From Enterococcus sp. DIV0660C (GTDB lineage: Bacteria; Bacillota; Bacilli; Lactobacillales; Enterococcaceae), in NCBI RefSeq assembly GCF_017316125.1, contig NZ_JAFLWA010000038.1, forward strand, positions 41,550-105,549: a stretch of 64,000 bases of DNA, given 5' to 3'. The notes below the pieces were generated by a model. That model saw only the letters and a list, made by a program, of their open reading frames with translations. It did no database searches and had not been told where the DNA came from. Below are positions 9,838 through 18,792 of the stretch, piece by piece; position 1 is the stretch's first letter; every line of letters begins with the position of its first letter. A program made the translations under genes and the position numbers.

Positions 9838-9951
9838 GATTTGAAATGAAAAAAATAGAATAATTTTCGTGAAACTTACAAGCGTTCGATGATTTTATCA
9901 ATAAATCATGCTAAACTAAGGTTATTGTTTTTTGAAAGGAAACGTGGGGAA

Positions 9952-10629
9952 ATGAAAGGCGCAATATTTGATTTAGATGGATTATTAGTTGATAGTGAAA
10001 GAGCTTATCGTGATGGTTGGGTTTGGGGCTTTGCACAATTTGGGATAGAGGTTCCACGAGAAATCGTTAATGCTTGGGGTGGAAAAAACTGGAAACAAAG
10101 TTTTGATATTTTAGTTCAATTAGCTGGTAGCCCAGAAAAAGTGCAAGAAGTACGAGCAAAACGAGAAGAATTTTTTTATGAAAAACTAACGACTGGAGAA
10201 ATCCAGCTTAAACCATATGCCAAAGAAGCATTGAGTTATTTAAAAGAACAGAATTTTAAACTTGGTTTAGCAACGACAACTGTTACTAAAAGAGCGACAG
10301 CTATTTTAAATCAATTTGAACTAATGGATTATTTTGATACTTTTACTTTTGGAGATGAAGTATCAGAAAATAAGCCTTCACCAGTACCTTATTTAACCGC
10401 ATTGGAACGAACTGCATTAGCAGCAGATGAAGCTTTTGCAGTTGAAGATTCATTAGTGGGTGCCACTTCAGCATCGCGTGCGGGCATGGGGGTGTTTCTG
10501 ATACCTGATTCAAGTTTTGAGCGGAATTATTCGGAAAAAGACAAAGAAAACTTACGAATTATCGAGCAAGGAACAGATTTGAAAGTTGTTATTGATTTTG
10601 TGGAAAAAAAAACAGCAGAAAACTCTTAG
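9952..10629 (+). CDS. HAD-superfamily hydrolase, beta-phosphoglucomutase-like
   Basis: A 225-residue HAD enzyme of the IA subfamily. Motif I is DLDGLLVDSE at residues 7-16 with a helical cap after it. Motif II is ATTTVT near 105, the motif III lysine is in SENKPSP near 141, and motif IV is VEDSLVGA near 165. It is a phosphatase or phosphomutase acting on a small phosphorylated metabolite; the substrate is unknown. The frame extends upstream to 9889, but ATG 9952 starts the HAD motif correctly. Confidence 0.85.
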   Translation: MKGAIFDLDGLLVDSERAYRDGWVWGFAQFGIEVPREIVNAWGGKNWKQSFDILVQLAGSPEKVQEVRAKREEFFYEKLTTGEIQLKPYAKEALSYLKEQNFKLGLATTTVTKRATAILNQFELMDYFDTFTFGDEVSENKPSPVPYLTALERTALAADEAFAVEDSLVGATSASRAGMGVFLIPDSSFERNYSEKDKENLRIIEQGTDLKVVIDFVEKKTAENS

Positions 10630-10651
10630 AAAAAAAGAATGAATTTTATGC

Positions 10652-10680
10652 TTGACTTTCATTTATTCATCCTGTAAATT
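10652..10680 (+). promoter_or_regulatory. Promoter for the tandem T-box / met transcript
   Basis: TTGACT at 10652-10657, a 17-base spacer and TAAATT at 10675-10680, just ahead of the first T-box. Confidence 0.65.
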
Positions 10681-10681
10681 A

Positions 10682-10968
10682 GTCGTCAACAACCAAATAT
10701 TTTTTTCGATGAAAAGGAAAGTAAACTTGAAGACTGCGTAGAGAGACTCTGGCTGGTGAAAAGAGTTCAGTATAAGAAAAGTTGAAAATGGCCTTGGAGA
10801 AAAATTTGTCGACAAGTAGGCAAATTCGGATTCGTTCGACCGTTAAAACGAACACCAATCTCTCATTACAGATGAGACGTTGGGCTGAGGGAAGGAAACT
10901 TCCGAATAAAGGTGGTAACACGATACGTCGTCCTTTTACTAGCATTTGCTAGTAAAAGGACTTTTTTT
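10682..10968 (+). promoter_or_regulatory. Methionine T-box riboswitch, first of a tandem pair
   Basis: Stem I elements are visible: the AGTA turn in GGAAAGTAAACTT, GGCTGGTGAAAAG in the distal arm, then AAGTTGAAAATGG. AACTT pairs with AAGTT and is followed by GAA-A-ATG-G, so the specifier codon is ATG (10788-10790), methionine. The antiterminator box is AAGGTGGTAACACG at 10909-10922. The terminator has arms GTCCTTTTACTAG / CTAGTAAAAGGAC and a seven-T run ending at 10968. Uncharged tRNA-Met should favour readthrough. No gene lies between this leader and the next T-box. Confidence 0.92.
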
Positions 10969-10984
10969 ATATATTTTTCGCGAT

Positions 10985-11250
10985 GAAATGGTAAGTACAT
11001 TTGTAAAATCTTTAACAGAGAGCTTCAGCATGCTGAGAAGAAGCAAGATTAAACTTTTGGAAAATGGCCATTGAGCGATTCACCCCGAGCAAGTTGTAAG
11101 GCGGTGACGGCTGCGTCCGATAGCACGCTAGAGTATGTTTGTACTTGAAGAGGAACTGTGTGTGAATGCAGTTCGAACATGAGGTGGTAACACGCAAAAA
11201 GCGTCCTCAAGTAAGCGACACTAGTCGTTTGCTTGAGGATGCTTTTTTTT
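10985..11250 (+). promoter_or_regulatory. Methionine T-box riboswitch, second of a tandem pair
   Basis: A second complete leader. It has GGTAAGTAC in the 5' arm and GGAAAATGG on the 3' side, giving specifier ATG at 11064-11066. The T-box sequence is GAGGTGGTAACACG at 11181-11194, and a terminator from 11201 has a TCCTCAAG / CTTGAGGA stem and eight T. No promoter was recognised between the two leaders, so one transcript should pass both checkpoints before metN. Confidence 0.92.
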
Positions 11251-11274
11251 AGTATCGATAAGGGAGGAGAAAGA

Positions 11275-12348
11275 ATGATTGATTTACGAAATATCTCTGT
11301 CACTTTTCAACAAAAGGGGCAGGAGATCCATGCAGTAGATTCCGTTAATCTAACGATTGATGAGGGGGATGTTTTTGGTATTGTTGGCTATTCTGGGGCT
11401 GGGAAAAGTACGTTGGTTCGGGTAATTAATTTACTTCAATCACCAAGTAATGGCGAAGTTTGGATGAACGATGTGGAGCTAACCAAGCTCTCACCCAAAA
11501 AATTACGTGAAAAAAGAAGAAAAATCGGGATGATTTTTCAACATTTTAATTTGATGAATAGTCGGACAATTTTTGATAACGTTGATTTTTCGTTGAAATA
11601 CACAGGAAAATCCAAACAGGAACGTCAACAAAAAGTGACCGAATTATTAGATTTGGTAGGACTTTCAGACAAAGTCAACGCGTATCCAAATCAATTATCA
11701 GGAGGTCAAAAACAACGTGTGGCAATTGCCAGAGCACTAGCCAATGATCCTGAAATTTTATTATGTGATGAGGCAACTAGTGCTTTGGATCCAAAGACGA
11801 CGCTTCAAATTTTAGCTTTATTGAAACAACTAAACCAAAAATTGGGTTTGACCATTGTCTTGATTACTCACGAAATGCAAGTAGTCAAAGAAGTTTGTAA
11901 CAAAGTAGCAGTGATGGAAGAGGGGAAAATCATTGAACAAGGAAGTAGCATCCAGATATTTAGTCGTCCGAAACAAGCGTTAACAAAAGATTTTATTCGA
12001 ACAGCCACACATATCGATCAGGCATTGGAAACAATTACTGCATATCCTGATTTTGCTGAGCAAATAAATGACAAATGGCTAGTGGAATTGTCTTATGTGG
12101 GAGAGCAAACTAATGAGCCATTAATTGCACAACTTTACAGTAAGTATCAAGTAACGACCAATATTCTTTATGGAAATGTTGAACTGCTTCAAGATGTCCC
12201 GTTAGGAAGTTTGATCGTGACTCTAGCCGGTGAATTAAATCAACGTCAAAAAGCTTTAGACTATTTATTTGAACAAGGTGTGACAGTTCATGTATTAAAG
12301 AAAAATGAACGCAGTGAACAAATAAAAGTGATTGAGGGAGGAAGATAG
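11275..12348 (+). CDS. metN: Methionine ABC transporter ATP-binding protein
   Basis: A 357-residue ATPase. Walker A is GYSGAGKST at 38-46, the signature LSGGQ at 141-145, Walker B ILLCDE at 161-166. A C-terminal NIL-type ferredoxin fold from about 270 is the ligand-sensing domain that inhibits MetN when cytoplasmic methionine is high. GGGAGGAG places the start at ATG 11275. First gene of the metNIQ operon and directly under the tandem methionine T-boxes, which independently supports the substrate. Confidence 0.95.
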   Translation: MIDLRNISVTFQQKGQEIHAVDSVNLTIDEGDVFGIVGYSGAGKSTLVRVINLLQSPSNGEVWMNDVELTKLSPKKLREKRRKIGMIFQHFNLMNSRTIFDNVDFSLKYTGKSKQERQQKVTELLDLVGLSDKVNAYPNQLSGGQKQRVAIARALANDPEILLCDEATSALDPKTTLQILALLKQLNQKLGLTIVLITHEMQVVKEVCNKVAVMEEGKIIEQGSSIQIFSRPKQALTKDFIRTATHIDQALETITAYPDFAEQINDKWLVELSYVGEQTNEPLIAQLYSKYQVTTNILYGNVELLQDVPLGSLIVTLAGELNQRQKALDYLFEQGVTVHVLKKNERSEQIKVIEGGR

Positions 12349-12349
12349 C

Positions 12350-13030
12350 ATGACCAAATTCCTAGAAACATATTTACCAAATGCTTCTGCGATTCCTGAT
12401 GAATTTATTGAAGCAACAAAGCAGACATTGTATATGTCATTTTGGACAGCATTAATTTCTGGAATTATTGGTATCACGCTAGGTGTGATCCTAGTTGTGA
12501 CTCGACCGAATGGATTATTAGCGCATCGATTATTCTATGAAATTTTAGATAAAACAATCAATGTTATTCGTTCGATTCCGTTTATTATTTTATTGTCGCT
12601 TTTAGCACTTACTACGCGCTTTTTGGTTGGGACGACAATCGGTGCTAAAGCAGCGTTGGTTCCACTAATCGTTGGTGTTGTACCATTTTTTGCTAGACAA
12701 ATTGAAAATGCTTTGTTAGAGGTTGATCCTGGAGTAATCGAGGCCGCAGAGTCAATGGGGACGAGCCCATTTGGAATCATCGTGCGTGTTTATTTATTAG
12801 AAGGATTACCAGGGATTGTCAGAGTATCTGCTTTGACGATTATCAATGTTATTGGATTGACCACGATGGCAGGTGCGGTTGGTGCCGGAGGGCTAGGTAA
12901 TTTAGCCATTTCTCGAGGGTATAATCGATTCCAAACAGATGTCACGATTGTTGCGACCTTATTGATTTTGCTTTTGGTATTTTTAAGTCAATTTATTAGT
13001 AATCAAATTATTAAAAAAATTAGTCATTAA
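12350..13030 (+). CDS. metI: Methionine ABC transporter permease
   Basis: A 226-residue membrane permease with five hydrophobic segments. The EAA loop, which contacts MetN, reads EAAESMGTSPFGIIVRV near 137-153. GGAGGAAG sits just upstream of ATG 12350, two bases after the metN stop, indicating translational coupling. It forms the channel of the MetNIQ importer. Confidence 0.95.
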   Translation: MTKFLETYLPNASAIPDEFIEATKQTLYMSFWTALISGIIGITLGVILVVTRPNGLLAHRLFYEILDKTINVIRSIPFIILLSLLALTTRFLVGTTIGAKAALVPLIVGVVPFFARQIENALLEVDPGVIEAAESMGTSPFGIIVRVYLLEGLPGIVRVSALTIINVIGLTTMAGAVGAGGLGNLAISRGYNRFQTDVTIVATLLILLLVFLSQFISNQIIKKISH

Positions 13031-13045
13031 TTGGGGGAAAAAGAG

Positions 13046-13888
13046 ATGAAAAAAATTATTCGTTTAGTAGCAGTTGCACTTATTGCTGTAGTTTGGTTAG
13101 CAGGATGTAGTAAAGGGTCAGCTGAAACCACTGATAAATCAAAGGAAACAACAGTTAAACTAGGTGTGATTGGCGAAGACACCGATGTTCGGGATGACGT
13201 GAAAGATCGTTTGAAAAAAGAAAATATCAATTTGGAATATGTTAAATTTACTGACTATAACCAACCAAATGCAGCATTAGCAGATGGTTCAGTCGATCTG
13301 AATGCTTTTCAACATCAATTCTTTTTGGATAACTACAATGAAGAGCATGGAACAGATTTAGTTTCCATTGGAAATACAGTCAATGCACCATTAGGTATTT
13401 ACTCAAATTCACTCAAAAAAATAACAGAATTGAAAGATGGCGCAAAGGTTGCTATTCCCAATGATGTGACCAACGGTGGCCGTGCATTATTGTTATTACA
13501 AACGGCTGGCTTAATCAAAGTAGATGACTCAAAAGGACCAGCACCGACTGTTTCTGATATTACTGAAAACAAAAAAAATCTAGTGATTTCTGAATTAGAT
13601 GCTTCACAAACGGCACGTGCATTATCTGATGTAGATATTTCTGTCATCAATAGTGGTGTCGCAGTCGATGCAGGATTTAATCCAACGAGTGATGCTATTT
13701 TCTTAGAACCTGTTGATGAAAATGCCCGTCCTTATGTCAATATCATTGTTGCAAGAAAAGAAGATGAAAACAATAAAACATATCAAAAAATTGTCGATGC
13801 GTACCAAACAGAAGATACAGCTAAAGTAATCGAAAAAACATCAAAAGGCTCAAGTGTTCCTGCATGGAAAACATTTGGGCGTAAATAA
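13046..13888 (+). CDS. metQ: Methionine-binding lipoprotein
   Basis: A 280-residue NlpA/MetQ-type substrate-binding protein. The lipobox LAGC puts the lipidated cysteine at 21. The body carries MetQ features such as DYNQPNAAL, VDLNAFQHQFFLDNYN and the two-lobed repeat. It captures methionine outside the membrane for MetNI. GGGGGAAAAAGAG precedes ATG 13046; the upstream in-frame codons are not needed. Confidence 0.95.
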   Translation: MKKIIRLVAVALIAVVWLAGCSKGSAETTDKSKETTVKLGVIGEDTDVRDDVKDRLKKENINLEYVKFTDYNQPNAALADGSVDLNAFQHQFFLDNYNEEHGTDLVSIGNTVNAPLGIYSNSLKKITELKDGAKVAIPNDVTNGGRALLLLQTAGLIKVDDSKGPAPTVSDITENKKNLVISELDASQTARALSDVDISVINSGVAVDAGFNPTSDAIFLEPVDENARPYVNIIVARKEDENNKTYQKIVDAYQTEDTAKVIEKTSKGSSVPAWKTFGRK

Positions 13889-13917
13889 ACCAGCCAAGAC
13901 TAAGGGAGGAATTTTTT

Positions 13918-15141
13918 ATGAGTACAACACAAACGACAACATCTGTGAAAGAATTTATTGCTGAAAGATTACCAGAATATCAAGAGCTAGCCTTAACAAT
14001 CCACGATCATCCAGAAGTTAGCAACTATGAATTTTTTTCTTCAGAAGCATTGATTAAACAACTGGAAAAAGAAGGATTTACTGTTGAAAAAGAAGTCGCG
14101 GGTCATCGAACAGGTTTCGATGCTCGTTATGCTTCAGGAAAACCTGGGCCAACTCTTGCTTTCTTAGCTGAATTTGACGCATTGCCAGGCATTGGTCATG
14201 CATGTGGACACAACTTATTTGGAACGTATTCAGTATTAGCGGCTAGCGCAGTAAAAGAATGGATTAACGAATTTGGCGGAGAGATTCGAGTCTATGGGAC
14301 ACCTGGCGAAGAAGGCGGCGAAAATGGCTCAGCGAAAGGAAGTTTTGTTCGCGAAGGACTTTTTGAAGATGTGGATGCTGCGCTTTGTGTTCATCCAGCC
14401 TATCGTTATGGAAAAACTACTGAATCTTTAGCAAATGATCCAGTTGATATTAAATTTTACGGGGTTGCTTCCCACGCTGCAGGAGCACCGGAAAAAGGGA
14501 TCAATGCACTTGAAGCGTTGATTCAAGTATTCAACGGGATCAACGGGTTAAGGTTGCATTTGCCAAAGGATGTCAATATTCATGGCATTATTACAGACGG
14601 CGGAGTTGCCGCTAATGTTGTACCTGAATATGCAGCTGGACGCTTCTACTTGCGAGCAGCTAACCGTGAAACGTTGAATGAAGTCTATCAAAAAGTTGAA
14701 AATATCGTGAAAGGTGCGGCACTCAGCACTGGAACTTCTTATGAATTTGGATTGTTCCAAAATGCAGTAGATGATGTGGTGGTCACTCCTTCGTTTGATG
14801 CTCTCTTTTTTGATCATCTTCAAGAATTGGAGATTCCAGATGAAGAGATTGAAACACAACAACGTACAAGCTTAGGTTCATCTGATGTTGGAAATGTTAG
14901 TCAGGTAATCCCGACAATTCAACCAACAGTCTCTATTTCTGATTCGTATATTGCAGGGCATTCAACTGAATTTAAAGCAGCAGCAAGAAGCGAAAAGGGA
15001 CTAGCATCGATTGCGATTGCAGCAGAACTTTTAGCGAAGACAGCACTTGATTTGCTTCAACAACCAGAAACATTAGCCAGAATAAAAAAAGAGCATCAAG
15101 AACAGCTTGCGAAGAAGAAAGAACAGGGATCTTCTTTCTAA
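13918..15141 (+). CDS. M20-family amidohydrolase
   Basis: A 407-residue metal-dependent amidohydrolase of the M20D/AbgB type. The metal ligands are in GHACGHN at 93-99 and the catalytic Glu pair in GEEGGENGS near 130-138; a dimerisation lid domain lies in the middle. These enzymes cleave N-acyl amino acids or aminobenzoyl-glutamate. It follows metQ by 29 bases with its own GGGAGGAA site, so it is probably in the methionine T-box operon. An N-acyl-methionine or methionine-containing substrate is an inference from that position only. Confidence 0.88.
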   Translation: MSTTQTTTSVKEFIAERLPEYQELALTIHDHPEVSNYEFFSSEALIKQLEKEGFTVEKEVAGHRTGFDARYASGKPGPTLAFLAEFDALPGIGHACGHNLFGTYSVLAASAVKEWINEFGGEIRVYGTPGEEGGENGSAKGSFVREGLFEDVDAALCVHPAYRYGKTTESLANDPVDIKFYGVASHAAGAPEKGINALEALIQVFNGINGLRLHLPKDVNIHGIITDGGVAANVVPEYAAGRFYLRAANRETLNEVYQKVENIVKGAALSTGTSYEFGLFQNAVDDVVVTPSFDALFFDHLQELEIPDEEIETQQRTSLGSSDVGNVSQVIPTIQPTVSISDSYIAGHSTEFKAAARSEKGLASIAIAAELLAKTALDLLQQPETLARIKKEHQEQLAKKKEQGSSF

Positions 15142-15189
15142 ACTGTTATCTTTTATTTTGAGTGAAGAAAAATAAATCAGATTTTTTTG

Positions 15190-15218
15190 TTGACAAATTT
15201 TTCTTGAGGATGTAAACT
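15190..15218 (+). promoter_or_regulatory. Promoter for the tyrosine T-box transcript
   Basis: TTGACA at 15190-15195, a 17-base spacer and TAAACT at 15213-15218, immediately before the T-box leader. Confidence 0.75.
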
Positions 15219-15219
15219 T

Positions 15220-15432
15220 CATGAAAGTCATCTTTTCAACAGTAGTAGCAGAGGTGTTTTGTTCAGAAAGTCGGTGGTTGCTGCGAACCGATCAAGCCTT
15301 GTTAACGAATTACATGAAAAGTTCAAACAATAAAATATGTTATTTAAAGTGAAAAACAGATCTGTTTTTAATTAAGGTGGTACCGCGGAGCAATTCGTCC
15401 TTAGTTGAAAACGGGTCTTTTTATTTTTAGTC
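15220..15432 (+). promoter_or_regulatory. T-box riboswitch, probably tyrosine-specific
   Basis: The T-box sequence AAGGTGGTACCGCGG is unmistakable at 15374-15388. On the 3' side of stem I, AACGAATTACATG gives GAA-T-TAC-A, so the specifier is most likely TAC (15311-15313), tyrosine. Stem pairing near the specifier is weaker than in the methionine leaders, so the codon is less certain. After the T-box I could not draw a strong terminator: GTCCTT has no good partner, although a T-rich run is present at 15417-15428. A palindrome (AAAACAGATCTGTTTT) lies just before the T-box. Confidence 0.85.
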
Positions 15433-15448
15433 AGAGGAGGAAGCCAAA

Positions 15449-15496
15449 ATGAATTGTGGCGGGATGATTCGATATTATTTCTTTTTTAGTACCTAA
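15449..15496 (+). CDS. Candidate 15-residue aromatic leader peptide
   Basis: A strong GAGGAGG site at 15434-15440 is followed eight bases later by ATG and a 15-codon frame encoding MNCGGMIRYYFFFST, ending TAA at 15494-15496. Two Tyr and three Phe codons in a row, downstream of a tyrosine-type T-box and upstream of the transporter, resemble an amino-acid-sensing leader peptide. Its last codons (TTTTTTAGT) are complementary to ACTAAAAAA at 15505-15513, which overlaps the ribosome site of the next gene. The sensing role is inference. Confidence 0.5.
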   Translation: MNCGGMIRYYFFFST

Positions 15497-15525
15497 TATT
15501 TTTAACTAAAAAAGGAGAAATTATC

Positions 15526-16929
15526 ATGGAGAAAAAAGCAAATCCGAGTTTTGTAGAAGCAACATTAGTATTAGCAGTCGTCGTATTGAGCATTGCAGTT
15601 GGGGTCGTGGGATTGAAAATCTCACCAAATATTGCCATTTTAGCAGCTATCGGGATGGTCATGATTTACGCTGTTGTAAAGAAATACCCTTCAGAATGGT
15701 TGCATGAGGGAATTATTAATGGAATCAAGCCAGGAATTATTCCGATTTTTATTTTTATTTTAGTTGGTTCATTGATCGCAGTTTGGATTCAAGCGGGCAT
15801 TATCCCAACCTTGATGGTGATTGGGTTTGATTTGATCAGTGTTCAATGGTTTGTCCCATCTGTCTTTGTCGTTTGTGCGATTGTAGGGAGTGCAGTTGGT
15901 AGTGCTTTTACAGTTATGTCAACGATTGGTATTGCCTTTTTCGGTATCGGAACAACGCTAGGTCTAAGTCCAGCTTTAGTCGTGGGAGCCATTGTTTCTG
16001 GTTCTGTCTTTGGAGATAAGATGTCTCCGTTGTCAGAATCAACGAACTTGGCAGCAGCGATTGTCGATGCAGATTTATTTAAACATATCAAACATATGAT
16101 GTGGTCAACTGTTCCGGCATTCGTACTTTCATTTTTCTTATTCATGTTCTTAGGTCATACGGATAAAGGTGCAAGTCTTTCAGCTATCCGTGAAGTCACA
16201 ACTACGTTGGAAGCCAATTTTACAATTTCATTTTGGTCATTGATTCCACTTGTTTTAATGTTAGTATGTGCATGGCGAAAGGTACCAGCCATCTTAACCA
16301 TTTTATTGAATATTGCTGTAGCAGTAGGAATGATTTTTATTCAAAATCCACAAACATCTGTGAATCAATTAGCTTCTGTAATTGAATCAGGATTTGTGGC
16401 AAATACTGGGAATGAGCAAATTGATGCGTTGCTAAGCCGCGGAGGAATCGAAAGTATGATGCCGACCGTTGCATTGATCATCTTGACTTTATCTCTAGGT
16501 GGTTTGTTAATTGAATTTGGGTTGATTTCAACTGTGATGGATGTTGTTTCTAAGCGAATGACCAGCACACCAAAATTGATTTTTACAACATTATTAACAA
16601 GTATTGGGGTCAATGTTTTCATTGGTGAACAATTCTTATCTGTCATTTTACCAGGAAATGCATTTAAAGATACCTTCAAAAAAGCTGGACTTGATCCAAC
16701 CGTTTTAGGAAGAACACTGGAAGATGGAGGGACAGTTATTAATTACTTAGTTCCTTGGGGGATTGCCGGTAGTTTCGTGGCAAGTACGTTTGGTGTTCCA
16801 ACGTTAACGTACCTACCATTTGTTTTCTTTAGTTTGTTATCGCCAGTCTTTTCAATGGTGAGTGCTTTCACTGGTTTAGGTATTTCAAAAATTGAAACAG
16901 AAGATGAAACAGAATTAGTTTCTGAATAA
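15526..16929 (+). CDS. nhaC: NhaC-family transporter, probable tyrosine-related
   Basis: A 467-residue membrane protein with about twelve hydrophobic segments and NhaC-type sequence, including GDKMSPLSESTNLAA around 165-180. NhaC proteins are annotated as Na+/H+ antiporters, but members under tyrosine T-boxes are candidate tyrosine transporters. The T-box and aromatic leader peptide here favour an amino-acid role. AAAGGAG eight bases before ATG 15526 gives the start. Transport substrate is not proven by sequence. Confidence 0.85.
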   Translation: MEKKANPSFVEATLVLAVVVLSIAVGVVGLKISPNIAILAAIGMVMIYAVVKKYPSEWLHEGIINGIKPGIIPIFIFILVGSLIAVWIQAGIIPTLMVIGFDLISVQWFVPSVFVVCAIVGSAVGSAFTVMSTIGIAFFGIGTTLGLSPALVVGAIVSGSVFGDKMSPLSESTNLAAAIVDADLFKHIKHMMWSTVPAFVLSFFLFMFLGHTDKGASLSAIREVTTTLEANFTISFWSLIPLVLMLVCAWRKVPAILTILLNIAVAVGMIFIQNPQTSVNQLASVIESGFVANTGNEQIDALLSRGGIESMMPTVALIILTLSLGGLLIEFGLISTVMDVVSKRMTSTPKLIFTTLLTSIGVNVFIGEQFLSVILPGNAFKDTFKKAGLDPTVLGRTLEDGGTVINYLVPWGIAGSFVASTFGVPTLTYLPFVFFSLLSPVFSMVSAFTGLGISKIETEDETELVSE

Positions 16930-16977
16930 GAGCGGCATATTTAAAAACAGGAAGAATAGGTCGTGAAAAATAAGATT

Positions 16978-17013
16978 AGAGGGTAAAATCAAAAGTTGTT
17001 GATTTTACCCTCT
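16978..17013 (+). repeat. Perfect 13-bp inverted repeat after nhaC
   Basis: AGAGGGTAAAATC and GATTTTACCCTCT around a ten-base loop. It is a strong hairpin but the following bases (AATTGTC) are not a T-run, so it is a poor intrinsic terminator; RNA 3'-end protection is an alternative. Confidence 0.7.
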
Positions 17014-17026
17014 AATTGTCTAGTAA

Positions 17027-17147
17027 AGTTGTGGTTCTAAGTGATTAGTTCCAAAAAAAAATGAGTGACTAGCAAAAATAGTTTTTTATATTTTGAAATG
17101 AATACAAGCGACATTGAGGAGTTACTTTTTAAACACCATTAAAGTAA
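17027..17147 (+). repeat. Intergenic repeat, copy B
   Basis: Starts AGTTGTGGTTCTAAGTGATTAG and ends AACACCATTAAAG. Its centre (TTTTATATTTTGAAATGAATACAAGC, then ATTGAGGAGTT) matches the copy near 36.3 kb read on the minus strand, and its head matches the copy at 28.4 kb apart from transitions. It occupies the 3' side of nhaC. Confidence 0.6.
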
Positions 17148-17152
17148 TTAGA

Positions 17153-17192
17153 AAAAAGAAGGATGACGAAAGGTTTGTCATCCTTCTTTTTT
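17153..17192 (-). terminator. Bidirectional terminator between nhaC and the APC permease gene
   Basis: AAAAAAGAAGGATGACGAAA and TTTGTCATCCTTCTTTTTT form a long hairpin with an A-run on one side and a T-run on the other, so it can serve both converging transcripts. Confidence 0.9.
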
Positions 17193-17193
17193 G

Positions 17194-18534
17194 TTAGGAT
17201 TTATCAGATAAAGTTAAAGATTCCTTTGGTTTTCGATAGCTAAAGAAAATAATTAAGTAAAGTAAAGCAGTCAATAAAGTAACACCAAGTATATTGGTCA
17301 TTAGGATACCAATGAAGATTAACGACAATGCAACTAACGCAAAAAGATTGAGGCTTTTATCGAACAAAGTACCTTTCTTTAGTGAAAGAACAAAAGCAGC
17401 AGAAACAATCATCAACCAAATGACTAAAACGGTGTAAGAAAGTGAGCCTGCTAGATAACCAAATAACTCATCACCAACAAAGTAAGAAAGGATGACACCA
17501 AGGTAAAGAACGCTGGTACAAAAGAACACTGAACGTTGAGGGACTTGATGTTTGTTTAAGACCGCAAATGTTTTTGCAGCACCTGTTTTATCCTTCAATC
17601 GGAAAAAGAGTGTACGTGAAGCTGCATAGACGCCTGAATTGATGGAAGAAAACAAAGCTAAAACGATGACAAAATTGACAATGTCCGCAGCAAATGGAAT
17701 ATTCATTTTTTCAAAAACCATTACGAAAGGGCTGACGTTGCTGTCAGCAAGTGTGTTCCAAGGGAAAATGATCAAAAGTAGAAATAAAGGAATAATATAG
17801 AAGGAAACAATTCGTCCCATCACACCTTTGACTGCTTTTGGGATGGCTTTTTTAGGATCGTCTGCTTCACTAACCGTAATAGCAATCAATTCAGAACCAC
17901 CGTAAGAATAAATCACAACTAATAAAGAATTAATGACCCCTTTCATTCCCTGTGGAGCAAAGCCACCGTGGTTCGTCATTTGTTGTAAGGTGGGGAAAAC
18001 GCCATGTCCAAACATCTGTTGTCCAACTAAATAAAGTCCGAAAAGAATGAGTGCAATAATGACACTGATTTTAGCAAAAGCTAGCCAATATTCTGTTTCA
18101 GCAAAAAGTCGCACAGAATAAAGATTAATCAGTGTTGTGAGGAGCGCTAAAACCAATACGAAGATCCAAGCAGGGACATTAGGAAACCAAAGTTGTAAAA
18201 AAGATGCCGCTGCGACTGCTTCTGCAATAATATTGATCATCCATAGTGACCAGTAAACCCAGTCAATAAAGTCGGCAGAGTGATCGCCAAGATAAGGGCG
18301 GATCAACCCAGACAAGCCATGTTGGTTCTCACCAGCTAAGACAAGTTTTCCTAAACCAGTCATAACAATAAATAAAACAATCCCACCAATAGCAAATGCT
18401 AATAAAACGGAAGGCCCCGCGATGCTGATGGCTTCGCCACTTCCCTTAAATAAACCTGCACCAATCGCGCCACCTAATGCCAGCATTGTAATATGACGTG
18501 AACTCATTTGTTTTTTTAATTTTGTATTTTCCAT
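17194..18534 (-). CDS. Amino-acid permease (APC superfamily)
   Basis: A 446-residue protein with about twelve transmembrane segments. The APC amino-terminal signature GGAIGAGLFKGSG lies near residues 20-32 and YGGSELIAITVSEADDPKKAIPKA-type sequence follows helix 6. It belongs to the AAT group (GABA, proline, D-alanine or aromatic permeases) and imports an amino acid with protons. The frame extends upstream, but AGAGGTT on the minus strand selects ATG 18534. It diverges from the glycosyltransferase-like gene; substrate unknown. Confidence 0.85.
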   Translation of the reverse strand: MENTKLKKQMSSRHITMLALGGAIGAGLFKGSGEAISIAGPSVLLAFAIGGIVLFIVMTGLGKLVLAGENQHGLSGLIRPYLGDHSADFIDWVYWSLWMINIIAEAVAAASFLQLWFPNVPAWIFVLVLALLTTLINLYSVRLFAETEYWLAFAKISVIIALILFGLYLVGQQMFGHGVFPTLQQMTNHGGFAPQGMKGVINSLLVVIYSYGGSELIAITVSEADDPKKAIPKAVKGVMGRIVSFYIIPLFLLLIIFPWNTLADSNVSPFVMVFEKMNIPFAADIVNFVIVLALFSSINSGVYAASRTLFFRLKDKTGAAKTFAVLNKHQVPQRSVFFCTSVLYLGVILSYFVGDELFGYLAGSLSYTVLVIWLMIVSAAFVLSLKKGTLFDKSLNLFALVALSLIFIGILMTNILGVTLLTALLYLIIFFSYRKPKESLTLSDKS

Positions 18535-18792
18535 AAATAACCTCTTTTCTTTACATATTTCATGAATGAAAAATAACATTGCTTAATAATACCAAATATT
18601 CTGACAATTTCAACTATTCTAAAAATTTCTTTGGATACTTTAATCAAATCATCATAAAATTAAAAGATAAAAATGAAAAGAATTGATAAAAAGAGAAATT
18701 AATTTTTATCAATTCAGAGCATAATACTCGCTTTTCTATTTCTATAAGAGCTATGATTAGGAAAATTATTTATGGAAAGTGAGGAGAATAAA

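Noticed and set aside
10679..11303. Minus-strand ORFs of 60-90 residues in the met leader region
   Set aside because: They lie antisense to the two T-box riboswitches, whose conserved motifs account for the sequence.
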